Origin: an uncultured Lachnospiraceae bacterium
GTDB lineage: Bacteria > Bacillota > Clostridia > Lachnospirales > Lachnospiraceae
DNA length: 56,930 nucleotides
NCBI GenBank assembly: GCA_947166015.1
Contig: CAMVCQ010000006.1
Coordinates: 1-56,930 of the forward strand
Direction: 5' to 3'
The notes beneath the pieces were generated by a model that was not told where the DNA came from, ran no database searches, and saw nothing but the letters and a program-made list of their open reading frames with translations. The position numbers and the translations under genes were made by a program. Each line of letters opens with the position of its first letter. The stretch's first letter is position 1. Positions 14,814 through 23,694 of the stretch are shown in pieces.

Positions 14814-16916
14814 TTATCTATATTTGGTTGTAATTGTTTTTGACCATTTTCCAAACAATTTCTTTCCATTTTTCCCCTTTTTATATGCTCTAATTTTAAC
14901 TTTTGTATATGCGTCATACCATTTGGGATCCGATGCATACCCTGCAATTTTCATGGTTTTGCTTGTTGATTTTGTATCCCAATAGTACCATCCAGATTCT
15001 GCTTCAGACAGAATATATGTTTTTGCCTTAAGATATAACTGCACACGATATCCATCTGCACCTTTAACTTTTTTCCATGATATTTTATTCCAGATGTATT
15101 TGTTTCCCCATTTCTTTTGGGTTTTTGTTTTTTTGGCTTTAATCCCTTTTACCTGTCCTGGTTTTTCTAATGGCTTTTCAACAGTTACCGAGATTGATTT
15201 TTTTACATCGCCAGATGTAACATAAATAGTTGCGTTACCTTCAGAGATCCCTTTAATTTTCCCATCCTCTACAGTGGCAACAGATTCGTCTGAAGAACTC
15301 CATATTACAGCAAACGAAGAATCATCTGGAACGACTTCCGCTTCTACATTTGCAGTTTCACCTAGTTTAATTGTCAAAGATTTTTTGCTTAACTTAATCT
15401 TTTCTGTAGGAGTAGCAACCACAACGGTATAATCCTTAACTACACCATTATCAGCAGTGGCTGTTATTGTGGCCACACCATTTCGTATCAACTTGAACCT
15501 ATAACCAATCAGATCTCCATCTTCATAGTCGTCATAGTTACCTACCGGTGCCACAATTTGCTCGTTATTACTAACACAAGTAAGAGATGATCGTTTACTT
15601 GAAATTCTTATTCCCGAGTCAGGAGAACCCACAAAATCGTAGATATCCGGATCAATCACACAGCTTTCATTTCGGGACACTTCTACATCATATTGAACAG
15701 ATTTGTCACCGATTTGAATCTTTACTACTTGCTTTCCTTCAGCGTATGGATGATATCCCAAAACTGCATCTCTGGGGACTTCTATCGTTTTCTTTCCAGC
15801 TTTTTCATACTCTACTATAACTCTTGCGTCAGAAACATCTAATGCTTCGCCTTGTTGATAAGATGTTTTTGTGGGCATTTTGTCCCAAGTTATTCCAAGC
15901 ACTCTATCTGCTCGGTTGCCTTTCAACTGGGGAAACTGAAATGACGAGTTTGTATCTATTACCCAACTATATTCAAAGTCGAAGTCTTTAAATGTTCCTT
16001 CCATAGACATAGTAAACGGTGTAATACATGTACAGCCTCGTACTTTATCTTGTGCGTCCGCGTTGTTGTTCAGGAAATAACAATTATTACCTCCAAACTC
16101 GTCATTTCCAATAACACTTCCAAGATTTATTCCTGATTTTTTAGTTACAGATCCCACATTTATACACCTAACTAGGCATCCTTCGTAAGGACCGGAACCA
16201 GATCCTGCAATACCCCCAACCATTACATCTCCATCATCATATCCCTCATAAGAAACCGATGCATTATTGACACAATTCGTCAAAGAACTATACCCATGAG
16301 CGGTTCCAACAATGCCTCCCATATTAATTGATCCAGGAAACTTGTTTGATAGTTTTATATTTCCATCCACATAAATGTCTTGAATATGATTGTCTTTACC
16401 ACAGCTCGGAGTAAGGGCTCCCATTTCCAATGTATAACGTATGCTCCAATTCCCAATACCATCGTTTTCTGAACTATCATAACCAAGAGGCACATAGTTT
16501 ACATCAATGTTTACGTTAGTTAACGAAAGGTTATATATAGATGCCTCAGTGCCTAATTGTGAGAACAACGCAGCGCAAGGACTGTCGCCCGAATGCTTTT
16601 CCGTAATATCTCCATACATCGTTAAATGGTCAATCCGGTGTCCATTCCCATCTAATTCTCCAGCAAAATAATCAAATGGTGTCCATCCATGACCTGTGTC
16701 TGCAGTTCCACCGCGCGAATATGGGGACAAATCTATGTCAGCCATCAATCGATATTTGCCATCAGAATTAGCGCCCATCTGCATAAAATCATTTAATGTA
16801 TATATCTCTGTATACTCCGACTTTGCATTTGCTTCCTTTTCTGAGTTGAAACTGCATACTCCTAAAGAAAGCGCAAACACTAATACAATGGAACCAAGCC
16901 GTTTCATCTTTTTCAT
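14814..16916 (-). CDS. Large secreted surface protein with Big3, Big2 and Fn3-like domains
   Basis: Start at 16916 (MKKMKRLGSIVLVFALSLG, signal peptide) because GGAGGTG lies 7 bases upstream; ~700 aa. N-terminal ~350 residues resemble parallel beta-helix/GLUG-type adhesins (YRLMADIDLS, AGELDGNGHRIDHL, GGIVGTAHGYSSLTNCVN). Then come a Big3-like domain (SYQQGEALDVSDARVIVEY), a Big2 domain (LSKKSLTIKLGETANVEAEV through GNATIYVT), and a lysine-rich Fn3-like end (VKGADGYRVQLYLK). Probable adhesin or glycan-binding surface protein. First gene of an operon whose upstream region is the invertible segment; in the orientation shown the promoter points away, predicting the OFF state. Confidence 0.8.
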   Translation of the reverse strand: MKKMKRLGSIVLVFALSLGVCSFNSEKEANAKSEYTEIYTLNDFMQMGANSDGKYRLMADIDLSPYSRGGTADTGHGWTPFDYFAGELDGNGHRIDHLTMYGDITEKHSGDSPCAALFSQLGTEASIYNLSLTNVNIDVNYVPLGYDSSENDGIGNWSIRYTLEMGALTPSCGKDNHIQDIYVDGNIKLSNKFPGSINMGGIVGTAHGYSSLTNCVNNASVSYEGYDDGDVMVGGIAGSGSGPYEGCLVRCINVGSVTKKSGINLGSVIGNDEFGGNNCYFLNNNADAQDKVRGCTCITPFTMSMEGTFKDFDFEYSWVIDTNSSFQFPQLKGNRADRVLGITWDKMPTKTSYQQGEALDVSDARVIVEYEKAGKKTIEVPRDAVLGYHPYAEGKQVVKIQIGDKSVQYDVEVSRNESCVIDPDIYDFVGSPDSGIRISSKRSSLTCVSNNEQIVAPVGNYDDYEDGDLIGYRFKLIRNGVATITATADNGVVKDYTVVVATPTEKIKLSKKSLTIKLGETANVEAEVVPDDSSFAVIWSSSDESVATVEDGKIKGISEGNATIYVTSGDVKKSISVTVEKPLEKPGQVKGIKAKKTKTQKKWGNKYIWNKISWKKVKGADGYRVQLYLKAKTYILSEAESGWYYWDTKSTSKTMKIAGYASDPKWYDAYTKVKIRAYKKGKNGKKLFGKWSKTITTKYR

Positions 16917-17010
16917 TCTAGACACCTCCATTCTAAAAAAACAAGAATCCAAACGCTTATTATGCGTATAGTCTTCCAGTTTCCGTTTCTAAATTATCCA
17001 TTTCTACCCT

Positions 17011-17184
17011 TCCGAAAAAGTGTGCTTTATCGGAAAGAATCCGAGTGACAAATCTTTTAAGACTTCGAAACTCTGAAATTCGTAGAGATTTCGGGATTTT
17101 TATTGACTTTTGACTATGATGGTGGTATAGTGAAATTGTTTTCATAAGAAGCAACAGAAATCCGATAAAGCACACCTTTTCGGA
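17011..17184. promoter_or_regulatory. Invertible promoter segment flanked by 24-bp inverted repeats
   Basis: Bases 17011-17034 and 17161-17184 are inverted repeats matching at 23 of 24 positions. Each repeat is itself an imperfect palindrome (outer arms TCCGA and TCGGA) around an asymmetric central GT, like the half-site plus two-base-core layout of serine invertase sites. The 126-bp interior holds the promoter at 17103-17131. The right repeat begins 5 bases past the recombinase stop codon. Inversion would aim the promoter at the surface operon starting at 16916. Confidence 0.75.
17103..17131 (+). promoter_or_regulatory. Promoter inside the invertible segment (currently rightward)
   Basis: TTGACT at 17103-17108, 17 bases, TATAGT at 17126-17131. 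In this orientation it reads into the 3' end of the recombinase gene in antisense. No comparable promoter was seen on the other strand of the segment. Confidence 0.65.
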
Positions 17185-17189
17185 TTTCT

Positions 17190-17807
17190 TTAGTCTTCCG
17201 GCAAGGTGGCTTTTCCGTATTTCTTAGCCTTGTCAAAAAATGTGCTTTTTGCCATACCACACTCCTCAGCGGCCTGTTCTATCGTTAATTCCTTACGTTT
17301 CCAACGCTGATATATTTCATGAAAGTTATCTGGTAAAGGCTCCGGTGCTCGTCCGAAGCGAACCCCACGAGCCTTTGCTGCAGCAATTCCCTCCGCCTGT
17401 CGTTGACGAATAGTCGTTCTCTCGTTCTCCGCAACGAAGGAAAGTACTTGGAGAAAGATATCCGATACAAGCGTACCGATTAGGTTCTTGTCACGCCGGG
17501 TATCCAGTATCGGCATATCAATCACAACGATATCTACTTTTTTGACTTTTGTGATGACACGCCACTGTTCGAGGATCTCGTCGTAGTTCCGACCAAGACG
17601 ATCTATACTTTTGATATAGATAACATCCCCCTCTTTTATCCGCTTCATCAATCGTTTGTACTGTGGCCGATTAAAGTCCTTTCCCGATTGCTTGTCGACA
17701 TAGACATTCTCTTCTGGTACATCCATCTCTTCCAGTGCAATCATCTGTCGATCTTCATTCTGACATTGAGTGGATACTCTCACATATCCGTAAACTGTTG
17801 AGCTCAT
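17190..17807 (-). CDS. Serine site-specific recombinase (resolvase/invertase family)
   Basis: Start at 17807 has AGGAGGGAC upstream; ~205 aa, the size of small invertases and resolvases. The catalytic Ser is in YGYVRVST at residues ~5-12. The arginine-bearing block DRLGRNYDEI follows near residue 70, and AENERTTIRQRQAEGIAAAKARG forms the E-helix region around residues 118-140. A C-terminal helix-turn-helix (IEQAAEECGMAKSTFFDKAKKYG) would bind the inverted repeats. The gene sits beside the promoter-bearing segment at 17011-17184, so its likely job is DNA inversion. A Tn3-type resolvase role is less likely because no transposase is near. Confidence 0.9.
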   Translation of the reverse strand: MSSTVYGYVRVSTQCQNEDRQMIALEEMDVPEENVYVDKQSGKDFNRPQYKRLMKRIKEGDVIYIKSIDRLGRNYDEILEQWRVITKVKKVDIVVIDMPILDTRRDKNLIGTLVSDIFLQVLSFVAENERTTIRQRQAEGIAAAKARGVRFGRAPEPLPDNFHEIYQRWKRKELTIEQAAEECGMAKSTFFDKAKKYGKATLPED

Positions 17808-17880
17808 AGGCGTCCCTCCTATAATAGTATTTCTCATTATTATAGAAAAAACGTCCACATCAAAACTACAGACTCAGAGC

Positions 17881-17902
17881 AAAAAAAAACCCTCTCGGGT
17901 GT
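17881..17902 (-). terminator. Terminator-like hairpin with T9 tract
   Basis: On the minus strand ACCC-GAGA-GGGT is followed by nine Ts. The stem is short, but loop and tract are good. It would catch transcripts entering from the tRNA-Gly side before the recombinase gene. Confidence 0.45.
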
Positions 17903-18180
17903 CATCTCATGTCTTCGTCAATTCACCTATCAAATTCACTTCGTGAATTTGCCCATGTGTTTCTATATTTTAATCCATCACCTGTGATGGGAGATCGAAA
18001 ACGAACCTGCAAGCAGGTTCGCTGAAAAAACGCCTAATGGCGTTTTTACCCCGGTGGGTTCGGATTATGACCATTGCGGGTGATGGGAAGTCGAACAAGG
18101 TGAATTGTCTTCGTCAATTCACCTATCAAATTCACTTCGTGAATTTGCCCATGTGGGGGCGATTCGTGACCATCACCTGT
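17903..18180. repeat. Direct repeats, hairpins and partial tRNA-Gly copies
   Basis: Two perfect 50-bp direct repeats lie at 17910-17959 and 18106-18155, each containing the palindrome CAAATTCAC-TTC-GTGAATTTG. Other hairpins: 18003-18022, 18025-18048 (A/T-flanked, terminator-like) and 18099-18123. Bases 18076-18096 reproduce the 3' end of the adjacent tRNA-Gly gene (acceptor and T arm) with one inserted base; 17985-17999 matches part of it again. Such tRNA 3' copies usually mark past integration or duplication at a tRNA attachment site. This fills the gap between recombinase and tRNA. Confidence 0.6.
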
Positions 18181-18188
18181 TGAAAGCA

Positions 18189-18216
18189 AAAAGGACATCC
18201 TGAAGGATGTCCTTTT
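18189..18216 (-). terminator. Terminator of tRNA-Gly
   Basis: AAAAGGACATCC and GGATGTCCTTTT pair perfectly over 12 bp with a 4-base loop. On the minus strand it ends in Ts just after the tRNA. Confidence 0.75.
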
Positions 18217-18223
18217 CGTTTTC

Positions 18224-18294
18224 AGCGGGTGATGGGAATCGAACCCACGTGTTCAGCTTGGAAGGCTGACATTCTACCATTGAACTACACCCGC
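18224..18294 (-). tRNA. tRNA-Gly (anticodon TCC)
   Basis: On the minus strand, GCGGGTG pairs with CACCCGC as a 7-bp acceptor. The D arm is GTTC/GAAT with loop AATGGTA. The anticodon arm is TCAGC/GCTGA with loop CTTCCAA, reading TCC. The T arm is GTGGG-TTCGATT-CCCAT. Length is 71 with discriminator U. CCA is not encoded. Confidence 0.97.
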
Positions 18295-18330
18295 GTGTCT
18301 TTTTGCGATGTTTCGCTGACAACAAAGGCT

Positions 18331-18359
18331 ATTTTACAGTACGAGTTTTGTTTTGTCAA
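18331..18359 (-). promoter_or_regulatory. Promoter of tRNA-Gly
   Basis: On the minus strand: TTGACA (18359-18354), 17 bases, TAAAAT (18336-18331), about 37 bases before the tRNA. Confidence 0.65.
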
Positions 18360-18420
18360 GTGTTTTTTGTGTTTTTTGGGTGTTTTTTTATTCGTCGTTG
18401 GTTTCTTTTATAGATAATGA

Positions 18421-19893
18421 TTATTTCTGCGAGTATTTATCAAGCAGCGATGACTTGATATCGTAGAGCTTATCCGACAGATCCACAAATACTTTCTGCG
18501 GATTGACAAGTCGTCTGCTCTCGTCCCAAAGTGTCTCGAGCTCTTTTTTGCAGAATTTCTGCAGGTCCATAACAGACGGTGACTCATACAGGCACTGGCC
18601 GTTTTTGAATATAGGTATGAGGATCTCTTTCATTGTGTATGTGCCGCCCTCGAGTCTGGTTTTGTTCCAGGTTGCGTCCGGATCAAAAAGCATCAGATCC
18701 TCAGAGGTGTCGAATTCCTCGCCTGCGAGGGCTATCAGGTCAGCCCTTATCTTTCCGGTTTCTTTGTCATATATTCTGAATACGGTTTTATTGCCAGGGT
18801 TTGTGACTTTGATCGGGTTCTCCGATAGCTTGATCCTTGGATCCCAGCCATCGTTTGTCTCTGATTTTGCGTATGCCTCGTTCTCTACAGCAGATAGCTT
18901 GTAAACGCCGCCGAATGCAGGCGTGTTTTTCGAAGTGATCAGGTTTGTACCTACGCCCCAGGAGTCTATTTTTGCACCCTGAGCCAGAAGTGAATCGATC
19001 AGGTACTCATCAAGGTCTGATGAAGCACATATCTTCGCATCCGTAAATCCTGCCTCATCAAGCATTTTTCTCGCCTTTTTCGATAGGTAAGCGAGGTCTC
19101 CCGAGTCAAGTCTGATGCCGTATGCCTTCGGCATAGCATTTTTGTCTCGGAGCTCCTGAAATACTTTTATCGCATTTGGAACACCGGAGCGCAGCGTGTC
19201 GTAGGTGTCCACGAGAAGTGTCGTGTTTCCGGGGTAGAGGGAGGCGTATTTCCTAAATGCCGTGATCTCATCCGGGAAGCTCATTATCCAGCTGTGAGCG
19301 TGAGTTCCCAGAGCGGGGATGCCGTACTTTTTCGCACAGATGACATTACTTGTGCCGACGCAACCGCCAATTACAGCGGCTCTCGCACCGAGCGTACCGG
19401 CGTCAGGACCCTGCGCGCGTCTCAGCCCGAACTCCATCACAGCGCCGCCTTTTGCCGCATAGCATACTCTGGCAGCCTTCGTCGCGATCAGTGATTGATG
19501 GTTGATCAGGTTGAGGATTGCTGTCTCCACAAGCTGCGCCTCCATGATCGGCGCAACAACCTTCAGGAGCGGCTCCCTCGGGAATATCACAGACCCCTCC
19601 GGGATCGCATATATATCACCCGTGAAATGAAAGCTTGCGAGATAATCCAGGAAATCTTCGTCAAAATCCCCAAGACTTCTCAGATAATCTATATCCTCGT
19701 AGTCGAAATGAAGCTTTTTGATATAGTCAATTACATTTTCCAGCCCCGCACATATAGCGAACCCGCTGTCATCGGGATTCTGTCTGTAAAAAACATCGAA
19801 AACAACGCGCTCGTAGAGGTTATTTTTGTAGTACCCCTGCATCATTGTGAGCTCGTAGTAGTCAGTAAGTAGTGTCAGATTTCTGTTATCCAT
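18421..19893 (-). CDS. pncB: Nicotinate phosphoribosyltransferase
   Basis: Makes nicotinate mononucleotide from nicotinate and PRPP, the entry of the NAD salvage (Preiss-Handler) pathway, cytoplasmic. The start at 19893 has AAAGGAC 8 bases upstream; ~490 aa, normal for the Gram-positive type. Seen: LLTDYYELTMMQGYY at the N-terminus, VFDVFYRQNP, EFGLRRAQGPD with its conserved Arg pair, GTHAHSWIMSF, LLVDTYDTLRSG, and GIRLDSGDLAYLSKKAR. Stands alone with its own promoter; no NAD-repressor gene is nearby. Confidence 0.95.
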   Translation of the reverse strand: MDNRNLTLLTDYYELTMMQGYYKNNLYERVVFDVFYRQNPDDSGFAICAGLENVIDYIKKLHFDYEDIDYLRSLGDFDEDFLDYLASFHFTGDIYAIPEGSVIFPREPLLKVVAPIMEAQLVETAILNLINHQSLIATKAARVCYAAKGGAVMEFGLRRAQGPDAGTLGARAAVIGGCVGTSNVICAKKYGIPALGTHAHSWIMSFPDEITAFRKYASLYPGNTTLLVDTYDTLRSGVPNAIKVFQELRDKNAMPKAYGIRLDSGDLAYLSKKARKMLDEAGFTDAKICASSDLDEYLIDSLLAQGAKIDSWGVGTNLITSKNTPAFGGVYKLSAVENEAYAKSETNDGWDPRIKLSENPIKVTNPGNKTVFRIYDKETGKIRADLIALAGEEFDTSEDLMLFDPDATWNKTRLEGGTYTMKEILIPIFKNGQCLYESPSVMDLQKFCKKELETLWDESRRLVNPQKVFVDLSDKLYDIKSSLLDKYSQK

Positions 19894-19944
19894 ATCGCAT
19901 TGTCCTTTCATAAAAAATGTTCCGAATGATTTCTATAAACACAC

Positions 19945-19973
19945 ATTATAACACAATGATCCGACCCCCGCAA
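19945..19973 (-). promoter_or_regulatory. Promoter of pncB
   Basis: On the minus strand: TTGCGG (19973-19968), 17 bases, TATAAT (19950-19945). Confidence 0.55.
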
Positions 19974-20045
19974 GTGTTTTGAGAGTTCGGACGGAGTATT
20001 TTTATACTTTTGAAAAATGCCCCGTAGGATTCCGGCATTCTTTCA

Positions 20046-20074
20046 TTGAAAAAAACGAGTATATGTGATAGAAT
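20046..20074 (+). promoter_or_regulatory. Promoter of the polytopic membrane protein gene
   Basis: TTGAAA at 20046-20051, 17 bases, TAGAAT at 20069-20074. The leader to 20192 is ~110 bases; I found no riboswitch in it. Confidence 0.5.
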
Positions 20075-20191
20075 TGATTTGCGTTTGATATTAAACATTA
20101 ATGGTATAAGCGAGTTACCTTGGAACAATTCACAGTTGAAGTATTGAAGTGATAGAGAAAAAAACGATTCGGCATAGGTAGGTGACGCCCA

Positions 20192-21490
20192 ATGATAAAA
20201 GGATTATTCAAGTATATCGCCGTTTTTTTTATCGCGCTTGCGGTGTTTTTGTGTTTTCGCGTTGTGTCTGAGTTTATCAGCAAGGATGCGATGAGGGAGC
20301 ATATGCTGTCATCGGCGGACAAAATGTGCGAAAACTCGGTCGGTGTCGAGCTTATGAAAGGCGTGCCCGGAAGCCAGCTTGACAGGTATGCCGACTCGGT
20401 CTGGCTAAATATAGCGTGGCACTCCGACGCAAAAAACCCGTTTTCCTCAGCGATGTGGTCATCGTACTATATCCTCAGGAAATCCTACGAAACAGACGGG
20501 GCAAATCGCGACCTGCGAGACACGGTAAACGACGACAGAGAAAAAAACATCGAGTATCTCAGGTATTGGCACGGGCCGGTGACGATCATACGATTTTTCC
20601 ACCTGTTCACTGATGTAGGTGGCATGTACACGGTAAATATCGTGCTGATCTCGCTGCTGTACGTGGGGCTATTGATCCTTATGTGGAAAAAAAGCCTTCT
20701 GAAGGAAGCGATATGTCTGGTTGTGAGCCTGCTTATGGTCGGGATAGTTTTCGTGCCGTTTTGTCTTGAGTTCGTCTGGAATTTCTACATAGTCGGTATA
20801 GTGTCGATCCTCACGGTCGTGTGGGGAACGAAGGCCAGGTACAAACGCCTGTTCACGACATTTTTGGTGACCGGGATGGCGACGAATTTTTTTGATTTTT
20901 TGACAACGGAGATCCTCACACTGCTTGTCCCGCTGCTTTTGCTGCTCGCCATCCGCAGTAAAAATGCCCCGACAGACGAGAAGCTTTCACCGCTTAAGAT
21001 ATCCCTGAAATCAGGTATCCTTTGGGCTGTAGGGTACTGCGGGATGTGGGTTATGAAATGGGTGGTGGCGTCCGTGATCCTTGGAACCAACGCAATGCCG
21101 TATGTCACAGGGCATATATCCCAGAGGATCGGAACCTCGACCATATCCGTCGGCAATCCGATCAAGGCATTGGTGTCAAACGCGATAACTATTCTTCCTG
21201 TGGGGATCGGCGATCTTTGGGCTATACTCACGCTCGTGGCGATCATCATACTTATCTGTTTCATCATAGTTTACAAAAAGAAGAGCATCAAAAAAGAGTA
21301 CATAATCCTGTACGGGATCATAGCGTTGATACCGTACATCAGATACCTTGTTATGAACGATCACTCCACGGTCTGCTTTACATTTACATACAGATCACAG
21401 ATGGCAACGGTCCTTGCGATAGGGCTTATCACGCTGGAGATGGTCTGCGATAACACACCGAAAAAAGACCGAAAAAAAAGGAAAAATTGA
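20192..21490 (+). CDS. Polytopic membrane protein of unknown function
   Basis: 432 aa. An N-terminal TM helix (residues 5-25) is followed by a ~120-residue extracytoplasmic loop containing YWHGPVTIIRFFH. At least eight further TM helices occupy residues ~145-415, and the tail is very basic (PKKDRKKRKN). The large first loop and the helix arrangement resemble GT-C fold glycosyltransferases or their relatives, but no acidic catalytic motif could be pinned down, so no function is assigned. It precedes a secreted adhesin-like gene with its own promoter and follows pncB divergently. Confidence 0.75.
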   Translation: MIKGLFKYIAVFFIALAVFLCFRVVSEFISKDAMREHMLSSADKMCENSVGVELMKGVPGSQLDRYADSVWLNIAWHSDAKNPFSSAMWSSYYILRKSYETDGANRDLRDTVNDDREKNIEYLRYWHGPVTIIRFFHLFTDVGGMYTVNIVLISLLYVGLLILMWKKSLLKEAICLVVSLLMVGIVFVPFCLEFVWNFYIVGIVSILTVVWGTKARYKRLFTTFLVTGMATNFFDFLTTEILTLLVPLLLLLAIRSKNAPTDEKLSPLKISLKSGILWAVGYCGMWVMKWVVASVILGTNAMPYVTGHISQRIGTSTISVGNPIKALVSNAITILPVGIGDLWAILTLVAIIILICFIIVYKKKSIKKEYIILYGIIALIPYIRYLVMNDHSTVCFTFTYRSQMATVLAIGLITLEMVCDNTPKKDRKKRKN

Positions 21491-21529
21491 AAAAAATAGT
21501 AAAACTATCAAAAAAATGGGCCAATACTA

Positions 21530-21558
21530 TTGCATGTTCAATTAAGAAATGATATAAT
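21530..21558 (+). promoter_or_regulatory. Promoter of the secreted InlB-repeat protein gene
   Basis: TTGCAT at 21530-21535, 17 bases, TATAAT at 21553-21558. The leader is ~120 bases. Confidence 0.65.
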
Positions 21559-21683
21559 AATCAGCAATTCAGGTTCTGACGGGTTTCATCATCCGCGAGA
21601 ATGACGAAAACGCGTCGAGATATATTGAGAATTGTTCAAAGCGGGCATTTTTCAGACACACTGCATAAGGAAGGAAGATTAGA

Positions 21684-23606
21684 ATGAGCAAGGAAGAAAG
21701 AAGAAGGAAAAGAACGAGATTTCTGAGTCTTATCCTGGCTGTTGTACTTGTAGTCGGCAGTATCTCAGTGGTAGGTTCATCAAAATCAGGAAAAGCCGAG
21801 GGAGTCGGCGGCGATGCGAACCTGTCATTGTACGATGCCGCAGGGATAAGCTACTATGCCAGAGGAAGCCACCAGACTGTTGTTTACTACAATCTGTACT
21901 CCATCAAGGAATTCCCGCAAACGGGTTATTTCAAAAAAGGCTCTACGACGGAGGAAGTAAAAGCAGCCCTTCCAAAGACTGTTACGCTTGTCCTCAATGC
22001 TGCAGGAACATATACAAGAACAGCAGGTATCAACTGGACTCCGATAGCAGAGGAGTCAACAGATGAAAAGATGTTGTTTGCCGGAAAGGTTGTACTTCCG
22101 TATGATGTAAATAATCCAAACAATGTATTGATTGATTATGACTACACGGCCATTCTTACCGACAAAACGATCATATCGAATGCACAGGTTTCTCTTAAGG
22201 GAGGAAAGACGGGCAATCCAAACGAATTCGAGTACCAAGCTAAACAGATCTGTCCTGAAGTGGAAAGCCTCAAGCTCGGTAACGAGATCATCGATCCCAA
22301 AAACTACACCGTTACCTATGGAGAGAACTTTGAGGTCGGCAAAGGAAACGGAACGGTCATAATTGAAGCAAAGGAAGATTCAGAGTACGCAGGGTTCATT
22401 TTGGTGACGTTTGATATCGTCAGGGCAAGTCAGCTGAAAGCACTGTACGGATCGAGAAACAGCTTTACATACAATCCCAAAAAGGCAAAAGATGAAGGGT
22501 ATTCTTTCAATCTGTTCCTAAATGAGATTCCATCAGATGTTTCATATACTGTGTCCGGTTCTCAGGATTCAAATGCCCTGCAGAAAATATCTGTAGATAC
22601 AACAGGAAAGGTTACTATTCCAACAGGAATTGCTGATGGAGAGTACACCATCAGCGTGAAAGCTACAAAAAGCGCGCATTTTCAAAATCCGCAGACAACA
22701 TTTGTGATCAGGGTTGGAGTTGCACCTGCAGACAACGGTTACAAAGAGACTGTCCCGGAGAATCAGGGAGAGGTCAAGTATGATTTAGGCGTTGAGGAAT
22801 TCTATATTGTCAAGGCAGATGGAACAGAGGAAAAATGCGATATTAAAGACGGGATTTATTATGATTATTATGACAGAGATACTGTGGTAGATGATCCATA
22901 TAAAATCTGTTTCGGGGACGATGAAAAAAACAGCGAGTTTATCATCAGAAAAACAAATGATACTTATCAAGAAATGGTATTCTGTGGATGGTATACAGAT
23001 AAAGAATACAAGACAAAATCCACAAAAGATATCTTGGAAAACAATGCAAAAACCACATTGTATGCATGCTGGAAACTGCCAAATAGTATAAAGCTTGAAA
23101 AGACCTCGTACAAGAAAAATTATAAAGTAAATGTTTCATTTAGGCTCAATGCAAAAGCGTATACAAAGATAAAATATACCAGCTCAGATAAAAAAGTATG
23201 CAAGGTTGATTCTAAAGGAAAAGTGACCATCCTTTCACCGGGAAAAGCATATATTACTGTTAAAGCCACTGCAACTGATGAATTCGACTCATCCAAAAAG
23301 AAGGTTACTGTGAATGTAGTAGTAGCCCCGACCAGTATCATAAGCATAGTTAAGACAAATATAGGAGCCAAAGTGACTTGTAAGCAAGTGAAAACCGTTG
23401 CAGATATTACAGGATATGAATTCCAACGATGTTCGAGCCCAAAATTTAAAATTGGAGTAGTAGATAGAAAACCATCCGCGAAAAGGAATTATATCAATTA
23501 TTCCAATACGTCTGGAAAAAAATATTATTACAGAGTGCGTAGTTATGTGGTTAGAAACGGTAAGCACTACTCAGAATGGAGTGCAACAAAAGCTTCAAAT
23601 CACTGA
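21684..23606 (+). CDS. Secreted surface protein with InlB-type repeat, Big2 and Fn3-like domains
   Basis: 640 aa with a basic signal peptide (KEERRRKRTRFLSLILAVVL). Middle region: beta-sandwich repeats (YTVTYGENFEVGKGNGTVII near residue 210 is MBG/Big-like). An InlB B-repeat (VFCGWYTDKEYKTKS through KTTLYACW) lies at ~residues 432-470. Next is a Big2 domain (ISSDKKVCKVDSKGKVTI type pattern, ~residues 475-550), then a C-terminal Fn3-like domain (GYEFQRCSSPKF, YYYRVRSYV). No LPxTG or other anchor was seen, so it may be held non-covalently or released. Probable adhesin. GGAAGGAAGA precedes the ATG. Confidence 0.8.
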   Translation: MSKEERRRKRTRFLSLILAVVLVVGSISVVGSSKSGKAEGVGGDANLSLYDAAGISYYARGSHQTVVYYNLYSIKEFPQTGYFKKGSTTEEVKAALPKTVTLVLNAAGTYTRTAGINWTPIAEESTDEKMLFAGKVVLPYDVNNPNNVLIDYDYTAILTDKTIISNAQVSLKGGKTGNPNEFEYQAKQICPEVESLKLGNEIIDPKNYTVTYGENFEVGKGNGTVIIEAKEDSEYAGFILVTFDIVRASQLKALYGSRNSFTYNPKKAKDEGYSFNLFLNEIPSDVSYTVSGSQDSNALQKISVDTTGKVTIPTGIADGEYTISVKATKSAHFQNPQTTFVIRVGVAPADNGYKETVPENQGEVKYDLGVEEFYIVKADGTEEKCDIKDGIYYDYYDRDTVVDDPYKICFGDDEKNSEFIIRKTNDTYQEMVFCGWYTDKEYKTKSTKDILENNAKTTLYACWKLPNSIKLEKTSYKKNYKVNVSFRLNAKAYTKIKYTSSDKKVCKVDSKGKVTILSPGKAYITVKATATDEFDSSKKKVTVNVVVAPTSIISIVKTNIGAKVTCKQVKTVADITGYEFQRCSSPKFKIGVVDRKPSAKRNYINYSNTSGKKYYYRVRSYVVRNGKHYSEWSATKASNH

Positions 23607-23623
23607 TTTAAAAAAGAACAAAA

Positions 23624-23653
23624 AAAGAGGCAGTCATTGTTGGCTGCCTCTTT
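23624..23653. terminator. Bidirectional terminator between convergent genes
   Basis: AAAGAGGCAG and CTGCCTCTTT pair around a short loop, with A-rich sequence on the left and T-rich on the right. It serves the secreted protein gene and glf. Confidence 0.75.
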
Positions 23654-23694
23654 CAGTTTTTGCAGGGGATGTGCATGACCGGTGATATGCGTGA

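Noticed and set aside
16960-17175. 71-codon minus-strand ORF
   Set aside because: It spans the invertible segment and one inverted repeat; no ribosome site and no protein-like pattern.
20075-20191. Cyclic di-GMP riboswitch in the leader of the polytopic membrane protein
   Set aside because: No GEMM-type conserved core or helix pair could be found.
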